NCBI GenBank assembly: GCA_910576895.1
Contig: CAJTJZ010000032.1
Location: 1-8,376 of the forward strand
Reading direction: 5' to 3'
DNA length: 8,376 bases
Origin: an uncultured Lachnospiraceae bacterium
GTDB lineage: Bacteria > Bacillota > Clostridia > Lachnospirales > Lachnospiraceae
Part shown: piece by piece, positions 1-6,759 of the stretch
Layout of the letters: every line of letters begins with the position of its first letter
How positions within the stretch are numbered: position 1 is the stretch's first letter
Translations under genes and position numbers: made by a program
The notes under the pieces: model-generated
The model's database searches: none
What the model was told of the DNA's origin: nothing
What the model saw: the letters and a program-made list of their open reading frames with translations, nothing else

Positions 1-11
1 TATATTATACC

Positions 12-139
12 ATATAGTTTGCAAAAAGACAAGTTTTTCGTGTAATGCCATTCATTCCATGGTCTAAAGACCATGGGTTTTCTGGCTGAAACTATATAAA
101 AAAACTTCTGCAAGAAATATCCTATATTTTTGCAAAAAG
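12..139. repeat. Nested short inverted and direct repeats around the left-edge hairpin
   Basis: A perfect 9-bp inverted repeat, ATATAGTTT (12-20) and AAACTATAT (89-97), encloses the hairpin at 57-76. A second pair, AAGTTTTT (31-38) and AAAAACTT (100-107), encloses it as well. The 11-base word TTTGCAAAAAG occurs directly repeated at 18-28 and 129-139. An imperfect inverted repeat (109-120 against 124-134) lies just inside the second copy. The repeats are AT-rich and short, so chance is possible. No transposase or known element end is recognised. Confidence 0.4.
57..83 (+). terminator. Rho-independent terminator-like hairpin of an upstream gene
   Basis: Two perfect 9-base arms, CCATGGTCT (57-65) and AGACCATGG (68-76), are separated by only AA, so the RNA would form an 8-bp stem with a four-base loop. 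On the plus strand GTTTTCT follows. The minus strand has no T run after the stem. The best reading is the 3' end of a plus-strand transcript entering from outside the window, although no upstream reading frame can be identified in the 56 bases available. The T tract is short, so it could instead be a protein-binding palindrome. Confidence 0.55.
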
Positions 140-149
140 CAAAATTTAA

Positions 150-178
150 TTGAATCATGTGTGTATTTATGATAAGAT
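150..178 (+). promoter_or_regulatory. Candidate sigma-A promoter for the nucleotidyltransferase gene
   Basis: TTGAAT (150-155, close to TTGACA) is followed after 17 bases by TAAGAT (173-178, four of six matches to TATAAT). Transcription would begin near 185, about 60 bases before the ATG at 248. The candidate lies downstream of the hairpin at 57-76, as expected for a new transcription unit. AT-rich DNA gives many such matches, so this is a tentative call. Confidence 0.4.
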
Positions 179-247
179 AATGGCGAGGAACAATTTAACA
201 AACTAAAATTTGATGGAAAAAATACAATATAAAATGGAGATAACATT

Positions 248-1282
248 ATGAATAATGTAAATCAAAAAATAATGAATGCAATTATAGAAAAAGCTGAGAA
301 AGTATGTCCTGATTCTTTAGCTTTTATAGGAATCTATGGTTCGGTTGTTACAGGAGATGAGTATGAAAAATCAGATTTAGATTTGCTTATACTGATTCAG
401 GACGATAAGGGATGGCAGCTTGGTACGAGCTTTATCTTAGATGACAGTAACATAGGCTATGACATATATTGTACAAACTGGAATGGGCTTAAATATGATG
501 CAGCTTGTCATCATGCCCAAATTTCTAAATTGATGGATTCCAAAATCGTATATATTAAAAATCAGGAAGCTTATAACGAACTATGTAAATTAAGAGAACA
601 GACAAAACTATTTCTGGCATCTGAAGAACGTTTCCAAAGAGTGAATGAATTGGTAGACAAAGCAAAAATATCCTATGCGAATGCTTGTTTACATGAGGAA
701 TTAGGGGAGGTACGCTTAGATGCATTTCTCGTAATATATTTCCTTATGGATGCAATTATGCTTTTTCATGGAAAATATTTTAAGCGTGGCACAAAAAGAA
801 TACTTGAAGAATTAGCAGCCTTGCCTATGGAAGATGTTTTTATTGATAATTTAAAGAGCATAGCTTCAAGTAAAGATGTTTTGGAATTAAGAGCCTTATT
901 AAAGAGTCTTCTTTTATATACAGAAAGACACTTAAAACAAGAAAAGGAGAAAGAAGAACCTTCCGAAAGCCTTTCTGGCACTTATGAAGAAATGTATTCA
1001 AACTGGAGAAACAAGGTAGAAGAAGCAGCGAAACAAAATAATGTTTTTGCATCTTTCATGAATATGTGTAATTTACATTATATGTTTTCAGAGATTTCAT
1101 CTAAGGTTTCCATAGGAGCTTACAATATTATGGAAAAATATAGCTCTGATTGTTTAGAAAATAATGTCAATCTATTTGATGCGTGTTTACAAAAATATGA
1201 GACAGTATATAAAACAGCGGGAATAACAATAAAGCGTTTTCATAATGTAGATGAGTTTGTTGCAGATTATTTAGAGAACTAG
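248..1282 (+). CDS. Nucleotidyltransferase-fold protein (aminoglycoside nucleotidyltransferase-like)
   Basis: A 344-aa cytosolic protein with an N-terminal pol-beta-type nucleotidyltransferase domain, about residues 10-105. The signature is visible: Gly31-Ser32, then after a short loop SDLDL with Asp43 and Asp45 as the metal-binding pair, and Asp72 in YDIY as a likely third carboxylate. Residues ~125-230 are predicted helical and resemble the helical C-terminal half of kanamycin-type nucleotidyltransferases. The remaining ~110 residues, also largely helical, are not recognised. The family transfers a nucleoside monophosphate from an NTP to a small molecule, protein or RNA. Here the substrate is unknown and antibiotic resistance is only one option. 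The start is supported by GGAG eight bases before the ATG. No signal peptide is present. The next gene starts 176 bases later, so co-transcription is uncertain. Confidence 0.8.
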   Translation: MNNVNQKIMNAIIEKAEKVCPDSLAFIGIYGSVVTGDEYEKSDLDLLILIQDDKGWQLGTSFILDDSNIGYDIYCTNWNGLKYDAACHHAQISKLMDSKIVYIKNQEAYNELCKLREQTKLFLASEERFQRVNELVDKAKISYANACLHEELGEVRLDAFLVIYFLMDAIMLFHGKYFKRGTKRILEELAALPMEDVFIDNLKSIASSKDVLELRALLKSLLLYTERHLKQEKEKEEPSESLSGTYEEMYSNWRNKVEEAAKQNNVFASFMNMCNLHYMFSEISSKVSIGAYNIMEKYSSDCLENNVNLFDACLQKYETVYKTAGITIKRFHNVDEFVADYLEN

Positions 1283-1394
1283 TCATTTATGTGAAATATA
1301 GCTAAAACATTCCAGTTAATAGAGTAGGAGATTTCAGTTTGTCAAGGAACAACCTTAAAATAAAAATAAAATGAAAATTGAATATTTTTTACCA

Positions 1395-1421
1395 TTGATA
1401 GCAATTTATCTTAATAGCAAT
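1395..1421 (+). repeat. Direct repeat ATAGCAAT in the leader of the S41 peptidase gene
   Basis: ATAGCAAT occurs at 1398-1405 and again at 1414-1421, spaced 16 bp start to start, overlapping TTGATA (1395-1400), a possible -35 element. A TATTAT at 1427-1432 resembles a -10 element but is not at a standard distance from it. The 1283-1458 gap otherwise shows only a weak AAGG-AACAA-CCTT dyad and no terminator for the gene before it. The repeats may be regulator half sites or chance. Confidence 0.25.
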
Positions 1422-1458
1422 ATATTTATTATACCTGTAAAAATTAAGGAGACCATAA

Positions 1459-2619
1459 ATGACAGATTTAGAATACAAAATGGATTTAGAATATTTATAT
1501 TTTGCATTACAAAAACATCCATTATTGCTTACAAATGAATATAAGAGAATGTGTTTTGAACAATTATATTTGAATCAAAAAAATAAAAAATATGATTATA
1601 AAAGTTTCATAAATACAGCAACAGAATTAACAACTTTTTTTCAAGATGGTCATACAAATATTGAGATACCATATATGTCTAAAGATCGATGCTTACGACT
1701 AAAATGTTGTTGGAGTGAAAAAGATAATAATGCTTTCATTCTTATGGAACAATATGATGATATTCCTGAAAAGTCGAAAATTATTGCTATTGAAGATGTA
1801 ACAATAGAGAATACCATTTCTATGATTTCTAGTCAAATACCACATGAAAATATTTTTTTAGTAAAAAGCAGAATGATCCTATATCCATATTTAAATTATC
1901 ATATTTTTAGTGAAAGAAATTTAAAACTATTTTTTGGCAAAAAAGAGGAGTATCTTATTTCCTTTTTGGTAAATGGAAAAATAATAAAAAAGAAGATTCC
2001 ACTTTCACAATATGATGGTTTTCTTGATTTCCCCAGTGATAAAAGCTTTCTTTCTTATGAAATTCATAAGAAAGCAGTGGTAATGCATTTAAATTCTTGT
2101 ATTTGCAATGAAAAATATATAGCAACACTAAAAAAGCTGGCACATATTTGTAAAGAAAAGCAAATACCATCCTTTATATTAGATCTAAGTCAAAATATGG
2201 GTGGAAATTCTGCTGTAATTGATAAGTTCATCAAATTTATTAATATAAAATATTTTAGAAGATATGAAATGATTGATTTTTCTTCTGGAGAAGCAAATTA
2301 TATTGTAAGTAGACAAGATTTGATTGAGAATGACAGAGAAGATATCTGTTTACCAAATGAAATATATTGCAAAGTTTCGTATAATACATTTAGCAGTGCT
2401 AGGACTTTTGCAGTTACTTTAAAAGATAATGGAATTGCAAAAATTATTGGAACGAAAACAGGTGGAAAGCCAAATTCTTATGGTATGCCGCAAAAAGCAA
2501 TCATGCCAATAAGTAAGATTCGTTTTCGAGTATCCAGATGTTATTTTTTAAGACCAGATGCTACTATGGATAATGCCATAACATTAACACCTGATTTTGA
2601 TACTTTTGTTGATTCTTAA
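1459..2619 (+). CDS. S41-family (C-terminal processing/tricorn-like) serine peptidase, leaderless
   Basis: A 386-aa protein with the hallmarks of the S41 peptidase catalytic region. DGHT lies at residues 63-66, the position of the conserved Asp-x-His-Thr of many S41 proteins. LDLSQNMGGN (241-250) matches the 'DLRxNxGG' strand-turn. YNTFSSA carries the likely nucleophile Ser312. Lys337, in TGGK, lies 25 residues later, the same Ser-Lys spacing as I recall for E. coli Prc (Ser430/Lys455). There is no signal peptide, transmembrane segment or obvious PDZ domain, so it should act in the cytosol. That differs from exported Ctp/Prc proteases. Substrate and pathway are unknown; peptide processing or turnover is an inference. 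AAGGAG sits just before the ATG. The gene is very AT-rich, visibly more so than the operon on the right. It ends 32 bases before a terminator hairpin. Confidence 0.8.
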   Translation: MTDLEYKMDLEYLYFALQKHPLLLTNEYKRMCFEQLYLNQKNKKYDYKSFINTATELTTFFQDGHTNIEIPYMSKDRCLRLKCCWSEKDNNAFILMEQYDDIPEKSKIIAIEDVTIENTISMISSQIPHENIFLVKSRMILYPYLNYHIFSERNLKLFFGKKEEYLISFLVNGKIIKKKIPLSQYDGFLDFPSDKSFLSYEIHKKAVVMHLNSCICNEKYIATLKKLAHICKEKQIPSFILDLSQNMGGNSAVIDKFIKFINIKYFRRYEMIDFSSGEANYIVSRQDLIENDREDICLPNEIYCKVSYNTFSSARTFAVTLKDNGIAKIIGTKTGGKPNSYGMPQKAIMPISKIRFRVSRCYFLRPDATMDNAITLTPDFDTFVDS

Positions 2620-2651
2620 AAAATTCGCAAACTTAGACTGACTAGTAAAAA

Positions 2652-2694
2652 TTAGCTGGCATTCCTCTAAAAGTTCAGAGTTTTTGCCAGCTAA
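2652..2694. terminator. Bidirectional Rho-independent terminator between convergent genes
   Basis: TTAGCTGGCA (2652-2661) and TGCCAGCTAA (2685-2694) form a perfect 10-bp stem. An inner CTCT/AGAG pair sits in the 23-base loop. Read on the minus strand the stem is followed directly by TTTTT, a good terminator for the DUF1810 gene. On the plus strand it follows the S41 peptidase gene by 32 bases, but the T run (CCTTTTTT) is displaced. Its position between two convergent stops supports the call. Confidence 0.8.
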
Positions 2695-2710
2695 ATTATA
2701 AAACCTTTTT

Positions 2711-3133
2711 TCATTCGTTTTTCCTTAATAGTTCTAGTGTAAGCTCATCTCGCTTTCCTTGAAAGAATTTTTCAAGCACCTTTCCAAAAATTGAATTCGT
2801 AGGGTCAGCCTGCTCAAATAATGTCATAGAAGAACGTAACTTCAAATTATCAGGAAAGCCAAACACAATACCTGCATTATTTGATTCTGTTTCAAGAGTT
2901 GCCTCACAAATTTCCAACAATCTACTTCCAAGTATCGGATGTGCAAGATAGGCTTTTGCTTCTTCCAAATCTTCCAACTCATACATCTTTGCCGTAGAAC
3001 TACGCCCAAGACCACGAATTTGAGGGAATATATACCACATCCAACAACTTTGTTTTTTTCCACTATGGATTTCCTTTAGAGCATTTTTGTAGTTATACTC
3101 CTGTGCCTGAACAAATCTTTCTAAGTCTTTCAT
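2711..3133 (-). CDS. DUF1810 family protein
   Basis: A 140-aa cytosolic protein recognised as DUF1810. The N-terminal helix LERFVQAQE is followed by the Trp/Phe-rich core SCWMWYIFPQIRGLG and later by the conserved pattern in which an AKAYLAHP segment precedes a C-terminal helix ending near a DPTNSIF stretch. Length fits the family, which is single-domain. No biochemical function can be assigned from sequence. The frame can be extended to a TTG at 3151, but the ATG at 3133 is preferred because GGAAAGGA lies eight bases before it. Upstream are a TATACT -10-like element and a 16-bp palindrome, suggesting its own regulated promoter. A strong terminator follows the stop. Confidence 0.85.
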   Translation of the reverse strand: MKDLERFVQAQEYNYKNALKEIHSGKKQSCWMWYIFPQIRGLGRSSTAKMYELEDLEEAKAYLAHPILGSRLLEICEATLETESNNAGIVFGFPDNLKLRSSMTLFEQADPTNSIFGKVLEKFFQGKRDELTLELLRKNE

Positions 3134-3152
3134 TGAATCATTCCTTTCCAAA

Positions 3153-3168
3153 TTAACTGATCGGTTAA
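3153..3168. promoter_or_regulatory. Palindromic operator-like site (TetR-type appearance)
   Basis: TTAACTGATCGGTTAA is a 16-bp palindrome centred on GATC with a single mismatched pair (T at 3158 against G at 3163). It lies between a TATACT -10-like element (minus strand, 3188-3183) and the ribosome binding site of the DUF1810 gene, where a repressor would block transcription. The AACYGATCRGTT form resembles operators of TetR-family regulators, but no regulator gene is in the window. A good -35 could not be matched 17 bases upstream. Confidence 0.4.
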
Positions 3169-3216
3169 GTTTTTTGCTCGCTAGTATAAATTATTATTAA
3201 ATCTTAATTGCTTTTA

Positions 3217-3750
3217 TTACTTATTTTGAAAACAATCAAGATTTAATCCTTCTCCAAGACATGAAATTATATCATGATGATTAAATCCAATCAACCAAGT
3301 ATATTTTTTGGAAATAATATAATAATCTAACCAACCATGAAGTAAAAAAGCAGTATCATTTAACAGATCAAGTACTTTTATCAGTTCAGGAACATAACCC
3401 TCAAAAATCCAAAATATTTCCCCAAAATACCAATCTCTATTTCCCTTATCAATCAAAAAATAAACCATAGTATTATCTGATATAATTTGAGGCAAAAGAG
3501 AATACCAAGAATAGTCAACCGAATAACATCCTAATAAGTTTTTCATACTTTTAGGACTATAACCATTTGTATTAGCCCAATGTAAGCCATTTTTCCATGT
3601 TTTTGTCTTATCAGCATATTTTTCTGTTATTGTTTGATAGATATCTTTCCACTGACTACTTCTAACTTTATGAAAATTATTTTTAGATATATTACATCTT
3701 GCTATTAATTCATTCTCAAATTGAAATAAATCACAGGATACTTTTTTCAT
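3217..3750 (-). CDS. Unrecognised aromatic-rich protein, 177 aa (possibly DUF6756-like)
   Basis: A soluble-looking 177-aa protein with no signal peptide or membrane span. It is unusually rich in Trp and Tyr, including TWKNGLHWANTNGY (about 51-64), DYSWYSLLPQI, DWYFGEIFWIFEGY, and a C-terminal segment DYYIISKKYTWLIGFNHHD. That last segment reminds me of the DUF6756 family, whose members are seen in small immunity-like or standalone genes. This is recall, not a computed match, and no function is assigned. The nearest Shine-Dalgarno (TTAGGAG) is 13 bases before the ATG, rather far. It lies 88 bases after the four-gene operon on the same strand, with only a weak AT-only hairpin between, so read-through is possible. 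It is more AT-rich than the operon. Confidence 0.6.
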   Translation of the reverse strand: MKKVSCDLFQFENELIARCNISKNNFHKVRSSQWKDIYQTITEKYADKTKTWKNGLHWANTNGYSPKSMKNLLGCYSVDYSWYSLLPQIISDNTMVYFLIDKGNRDWYFGEIFWIFEGYVPELIKVLDLLNDTAFLLHGWLDYYIISKKYTWLIGFNHHDIISCLGEGLNLDCFQNK

Positions 3751-3779
3751 AATTATATATTCACTCCTAAATCTAAATT

Positions 3780-3801
3780 AAAAAAAATAAACACTATTTT
3801 T
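3780..3801 (-). terminator. Weak AT-only hairpin with T run after the flavodoxin operon
   Basis: Read on the minus strand, AAAAATA, a five-base loop and TATTTTT (3801-3783) form a 7-bp stem whose last Ts merge into an eight-T run ending at 3780. The stem has no GC pair, so it would be a poor terminator. It is the only candidate between the last operon gene and the 177-aa gene. Confidence 0.25.
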
Positions 3802-3838
3802 ATCACTCCTTTCTATTTTCATTATTCTACATTTTTTT

Positions 3839-4522
3839 CTAATCTGCTTTACTAACTGTAATTTCCCCAGATAATTTAGAAATATATTCTTCTCCAGAAA
3901 CTACTGTCCCCAATTCATATAGACCTGATGCAGCACTGGCATCTTCATAAAACATTACTACATCGTTCCATGGAGCATAATAAGATAATGATCCTGTACT
4001 ACCGTTGGATTTTGGAGTATCACTTGTTTTTAATTCCTCTGGTGGATAAAAAATCTTTTCATTATCGCTATAATTTTCTACTTCAAGAGTTAATGGAAGT
4101 TGATTATATAATTCCTCTGCTGCCTGACTATTATTTAATTGATATGTAATTGTATATTCACTGGATTCCACAGTAATCATAGAACCATTTTCTTCATCTT
4201 TTGTTACTATGACCTGATAAACAATGGTTTCATTTCCAGTCCTTACTGATAGTCTTGCTTTTCCTTCCTTCTTTCCTGTAATCTTTATATTCTTTTTTCC
4301 TTTTTTAATGGAAATATTTCTTTTTCCAGAAAGAATCTTAACAGAAACCTTTTTACCTGTATTTTTCATTTTTATAGTTTTACTCTTTCCAATTCCCATC
4401 ATTACTTTTGACTGGCTAACGTCAGTTTTTGCAGCCATTAGAATAGATGTGCCTGCAAGCAAAGATACTACTAGCAAAATAGCTAATCCTACTGCCAATA
4501 TTCTATCTTTTCTATTTTTCAT
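3839..4522 (-). CDS. Exported Ig-like + cyclophilin-like domain protein
   Basis: A 227-aa exported protein. Residues 1-31 form a signal peptide or N-terminal anchor: KNRKDR, then a hydrophobic stretch ending SILMAA, with no lipobox Cys. Residues ~33-107 form a lysine-rich Ig-like (Big_2-type) beta domain. Residues ~115-225 match the bacterial cyclophilin-like fold (Cyclophil_like2 type), with EELYNQLPLTLEVENYSDNE near the start, the typical YYAPWNDVVMFYED block (181-194), GLYELGTVVSG, and a closing LSGEITV strand. Prolyl isomerase activity is not established for this family. It is the last gene of the operon, 22 bases after the CMD gene. An AAGGGG Shine-Dalgarno lies seven bases before the ATG. 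It shares Ig-like and cyclophilin-like modules with the first operon gene, lacking only the flavodoxin. Confidence 0.8.
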   Translation of the reverse strand: MKNRKDRILAVGLAILLVVSLLAGTSILMAAKTDVSQSKVMMGIGKSKTIKMKNTGKKVSVKILSGKRNISIKKGKKNIKITGKKEGKARLSVRTGNETIVYQVIVTKDEENGSMITVESSEYTITYQLNNSQAAEELYNQLPLTLEVENYSDNEKIFYPPEELKTSDTPKSNGSTGSLSYYAPWNDVVMFYEDASAASGLYELGTVVSGEEYISKLSGEITVSKAD

Positions 4523-4544
4523 ACGAATACCCCTTTTTATCTTT

Positions 4545-5240
4545 TTATTTCATTTCTTCTGCTGCTTTATTAACACAAGTAATGGCATTTAAACTTCTTG
4601 GATAGCCAATATAAGGAAGACACTGAGAAATGACTCGAATTAAAAAAGCCTTATCATTGCCAAGATTCATATTACCTTTTGCATGAGCAATAAGCTGCGG
4701 TTCACAGCCACCTTGAGCAGATAAAAAACAAAATGTAATCATTTCCCTTTGTGCCAAAGTTAGACCTGTTCTAGTATAGTAATCACCAAAACAATTTGAT
4801 GCCAGCCAACGGTTTATATGACCTGCTTTCCATGCATCTCTCATACCATCTCCGAAAATATCCACTTGTGCTTGTATCCCTTTTTCCAAACGATCTTCTG
4901 ATGTTGTTGTTGCCTGTCCTTCTAATGGCAAAGTAATTCCCTGCTTTGTAAAAATCTCATTTGTTGCTTTCAAAAATGGCAAAACTCTGCCAATTCCCAA
5001 ATAATCTACAGACTGATATACAATTTCCTTTACCATAACTGCTGTAAGCCCTGCCTTTAATGCTCTTGGCAATATAACTTTATACATATCGATACCTTGG
5101 CATCCAAGCAGCGTTGCAAGAACCGCCATATATCTAGTATCTTCTGGAAGCATTTGTCCTTCTTCATTTACTACTTCCATTTCTGCAAACTGTTTATATC
5201 TTTCCATAAATTCTGGGTCTGTTTTCTTTAAATCCATCAT
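4545..5240 (-). CDS. Carboxymuconolactone decarboxylase-fold protein (double CMD repeat)
   Basis: A 231-aa cytosolic protein, the only operon product without a signal peptide. It contains two CMD/AhpD-like helical repeats, about residues 30-95 and 145-229. The second has the gamma-CMD style motif GGCEPQLIAH (177-186, Glu180 and His186) and the helix CLPYIGYPRSLNAI. The first repeat carries LKAGLTAVMVKEIVYQ but lacks the equivalent His. There is no CxxC pair, so an AhpD-type peroxidase disulfide is not expected. True 4-carboxymuconolactone decarboxylase (PcaC) activity is also unlikely in this context. Such proteins are often encoded beside flavodoxin and cyclophilin-like genes, with unknown substrates. 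Start: AGGAG lies ten bases before the first of two adjacent ATGs. It follows the FGE-flavodoxin stop by 23 bases and precedes the Ig-cyclophilin gene by 22. Confidence 0.85.
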   Translation of the reverse strand: MMDLKKTDPEFMERYKQFAEMEVVNEEGQMLPEDTRYMAVLATLLGCQGIDMYKVILPRALKAGLTAVMVKEIVYQSVDYLGIGRVLPFLKATNEIFTKQGITLPLEGQATTTSEDRLEKGIQAQVDIFGDGMRDAWKAGHINRWLASNCFGDYYTRTGLTLAQREMITFCFLSAQGGCEPQLIAHAKGNMNLGNDKAFLIRVISQCLPYIGYPRSLNAITCVNKAAEEMK

Positions 5241-5263
5241 TTTTATCCATCTCCTATTTTTTC

Positions 5264-6673
5264 TTAGTTTTTATTTTCCTTAATATTATTTTTATTTAAC
5301 CAGTTTGATAAATTAGCAGATAATTTACTACCTCCTCCATACTCAAACTCAAATCCATTTCCCACATATGCTTTTTGTACAAGCTTCGATAAATCAGAAA
5401 CACTTTCCCCAAAAATTCCACTTCCATGACTAACAAATGGTAAAATAATTTTTCCTTCCATGTTATAATCTTCTATAAAAGAAACGACTGGTCTTGGCAT
5501 TGTTGCCCACCAATTTGGATAGCCCAAAAGGATCACATCATATTGTTCCATATTATCTACTTTTGTGCTTAATGCTGGTTTTGCTTCTTTATATAAATCA
5601 ATTTGAGATTCCTTATACTCATCAGAATATGGCTTCTTCATTTCAATTTCAACCATATCAGCACCTGTTTTCTCTTGTAAAAGTTTTGCTGCTTTTCTTG
5701 TATTTCCAGTATCTGAAAAATAAGCAATCAAAACCTTTGGATTCTTTTTTGTCTCTACTGTAAATGTTCTTTTTGTTGTTATCGTTTCCTGAATTTTCGT
5801 ATCATTTCTTGCAATACGAAAGCCAAGATTTCTATCTGCACTATCTGGATCTGCTACAGAACGATAAGCAAGACGGCAATGTTTTGCATAATCATTAAAA
5901 CCACCACCTCGATTTATCCGCAGCGTTCCTTCTTTTGGTCCTGCTGGATTATTCTTTTTACCTTTCCCATAAGAGCCATAATAATCAAAACACCATTCAG
6001 AAACATTACCATGCATATTATACATACCAAATGCATTTGCTTCAAACGAATTTACATTCATTGTCGTATCACGATATTCTCCGGGTACAACCGATGGATC
6101 TTTTGTTTCCCAATAATTTTCTTCAATTAAATAAGGATAATCTCCATAATAATTTGATTGATCACTTGTTAACTGCTTTCCTGTATAAAAAATAGAGTCT
6201 TTCCCTGCTCTAGCGGCATATTCCCATTCTGTCTCTGTCAGTAAGCGATAACCATCTGCACGCCGATTCCATGTAACCGTTTTTCCTTTTATCTTATACA
6301 CTGGCTGATAACCATTCTTTTTACTAAGTTTATTACAATAACGAATGGCATCATACCATGTCACATTACTAACTGGTTTTTTATCTCCTTTATGATTGCT
6401 GGGATTTTTACCCATAATTGTTTGATAATCTTTCTGTGTTACCTCATAAGGATCTGCATAAAAACTATTTACCCTAACTTCATGAGAAGTTTCATCTGCT
6501 TCACGCAGCCGTTCCTCTTTGGGACTTCCCATAATAAATGTTCCACCTTGTATTAAAATTAGTCCATCTGCTGCTTTTTCTGTAGCTGCCTTTGTCACTT
6601 TTCCAGTATCAGTGAAAATACTACCAATCATCATAACAAACAATAAAAATGCCAAGCCTTTTTTTCTTCTCAT
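5264..6673 (-). CDS. Exported SUMF1/FGE-like domain fused to a flavodoxin domain
   Basis: A 469-aa exported fusion. Residues 1-30 form a Sec-type signal (MRRKK, hydrophobic core, KVTKAA) without a lipobox. Residues ~36-289 form an FGE-sulfatase (SUMF1) domain, with GGTFIMGS (43-50), YRLLTETEWEYAARAG (142-157), MHGNVSEWCFDYYG, RGGGF (255-259) and NLGFR (282-286). Genuine formylglycine-generating enzymes use two Cys in the RGGSF-x-C-x4-C segment. Here the first position is Asp261 and only the second, Cys266, remains, as in many SUMF1-like relatives of other or unknown function. Residues ~312-462 form a Flavodoxin_4-type domain with the FMN phosphate loop SDTGNT (320-325), the YDVILLGYPNWW strand and GKIILPFVSHGSG. 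The frame extends to a TTG at 6679, but the ATG at 6673 is preferred, with AGGAG seven bases upstream. No sulfatase gene is nearby. Confidence 0.85.
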   Translation of the reverse strand: MRRKKGLAFLLFVMMIGSIFTDTGKVTKAATEKAADGLILIQGGTFIMGSPKEERLREADETSHEVRVNSFYADPYEVTQKDYQTIMGKNPSNHKGDKKPVSNVTWYDAIRYCNKLSKKNGYQPVYKIKGKTVTWNRRADGYRLLTETEWEYAARAGKDSIFYTGKQLTSDQSNYYGDYPYLIEENYWETKDPSVVPGEYRDTTMNVNSFEANAFGMYNMHGNVSEWCFDYYGSYGKGKKNNPAGPKEGTLRINRGGGFNDYAKHCRLAYRSVADPDSADRNLGFRIARNDTKIQETITTKRTFTVETKKNPKVLIAYFSDTGNTRKAAKLLQEKTGADMVEIEMKKPYSDEYKESQIDLYKEAKPALSTKVDNMEQYDVILLGYPNWWATMPRPVVSFIEDYNMEGKIILPFVSHGSGIFGESVSDLSKLVQKAYVGNGFEFEYGGGSKLSANLSNWLNKNNIKENKN

Positions 6674-6759
6674 TTTCAATCTCCTATCTTCCGAAAAATT
6701 TTATGTATTTATATTTTCTTTTAAGGATAAAATCGCAATCAATTCCATTACCTGTCATA

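Noticed and set aside
109..134. Minus-strand terminator (imperfect hairpin followed by a T run)
   Set aside because: There is no minus-strand gene to its right that it could terminate, and the stem is AT-rich with a bulge.
64..246. A 60-codon minus-strand open frame left of the nucleotidyltransferase gene
   Set aside because: It covers the hairpin and promoter region, has no Shine-Dalgarno and encodes a low-complexity Phe/Ser-rich peptide.
1283..1458. Terminator after the nucleotidyltransferase gene (AAGG-AACAA-CCTT dyad)
   Set aside because: The stem is only four base pairs and no T run follows it.
3750..3825. Two AGGAG sites and a 13-codon GTG-started mini-ORF just before the 177-aa gene, ending a few bases before its ATG
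   Set aside because: Could be a coupled leader peptide, but the region is nearly all A and T and the peptide has no recognisable feature; chance is the simpler explanation.
3934..4592. Long open frames on the plus strand opposite the flavodoxin operon (also at 5494-6773 and 7124-7891)
   Set aside because: They are antisense shadows of well-supported minus-strand genes. Their hydrophobic, Phe/Ile/Ser-rich products and lack of ribosome binding sites fit reverse-complement artefacts.
5264..6673. Diversity-generating retroelement target, because the FGE-like domain shares the C-type-lectin fold of such targets
   Set aside because: The fold region is followed by a flavodoxin domain instead of ending at the variable segment. 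No reverse transcriptase or template repeat is visible.
5264..6673. Functional formylglycine-generating enzyme maturing a sulfatase
   Set aside because: One of the two catalytic Cys positions is Asp261 and no sulfatase gene is in the window.
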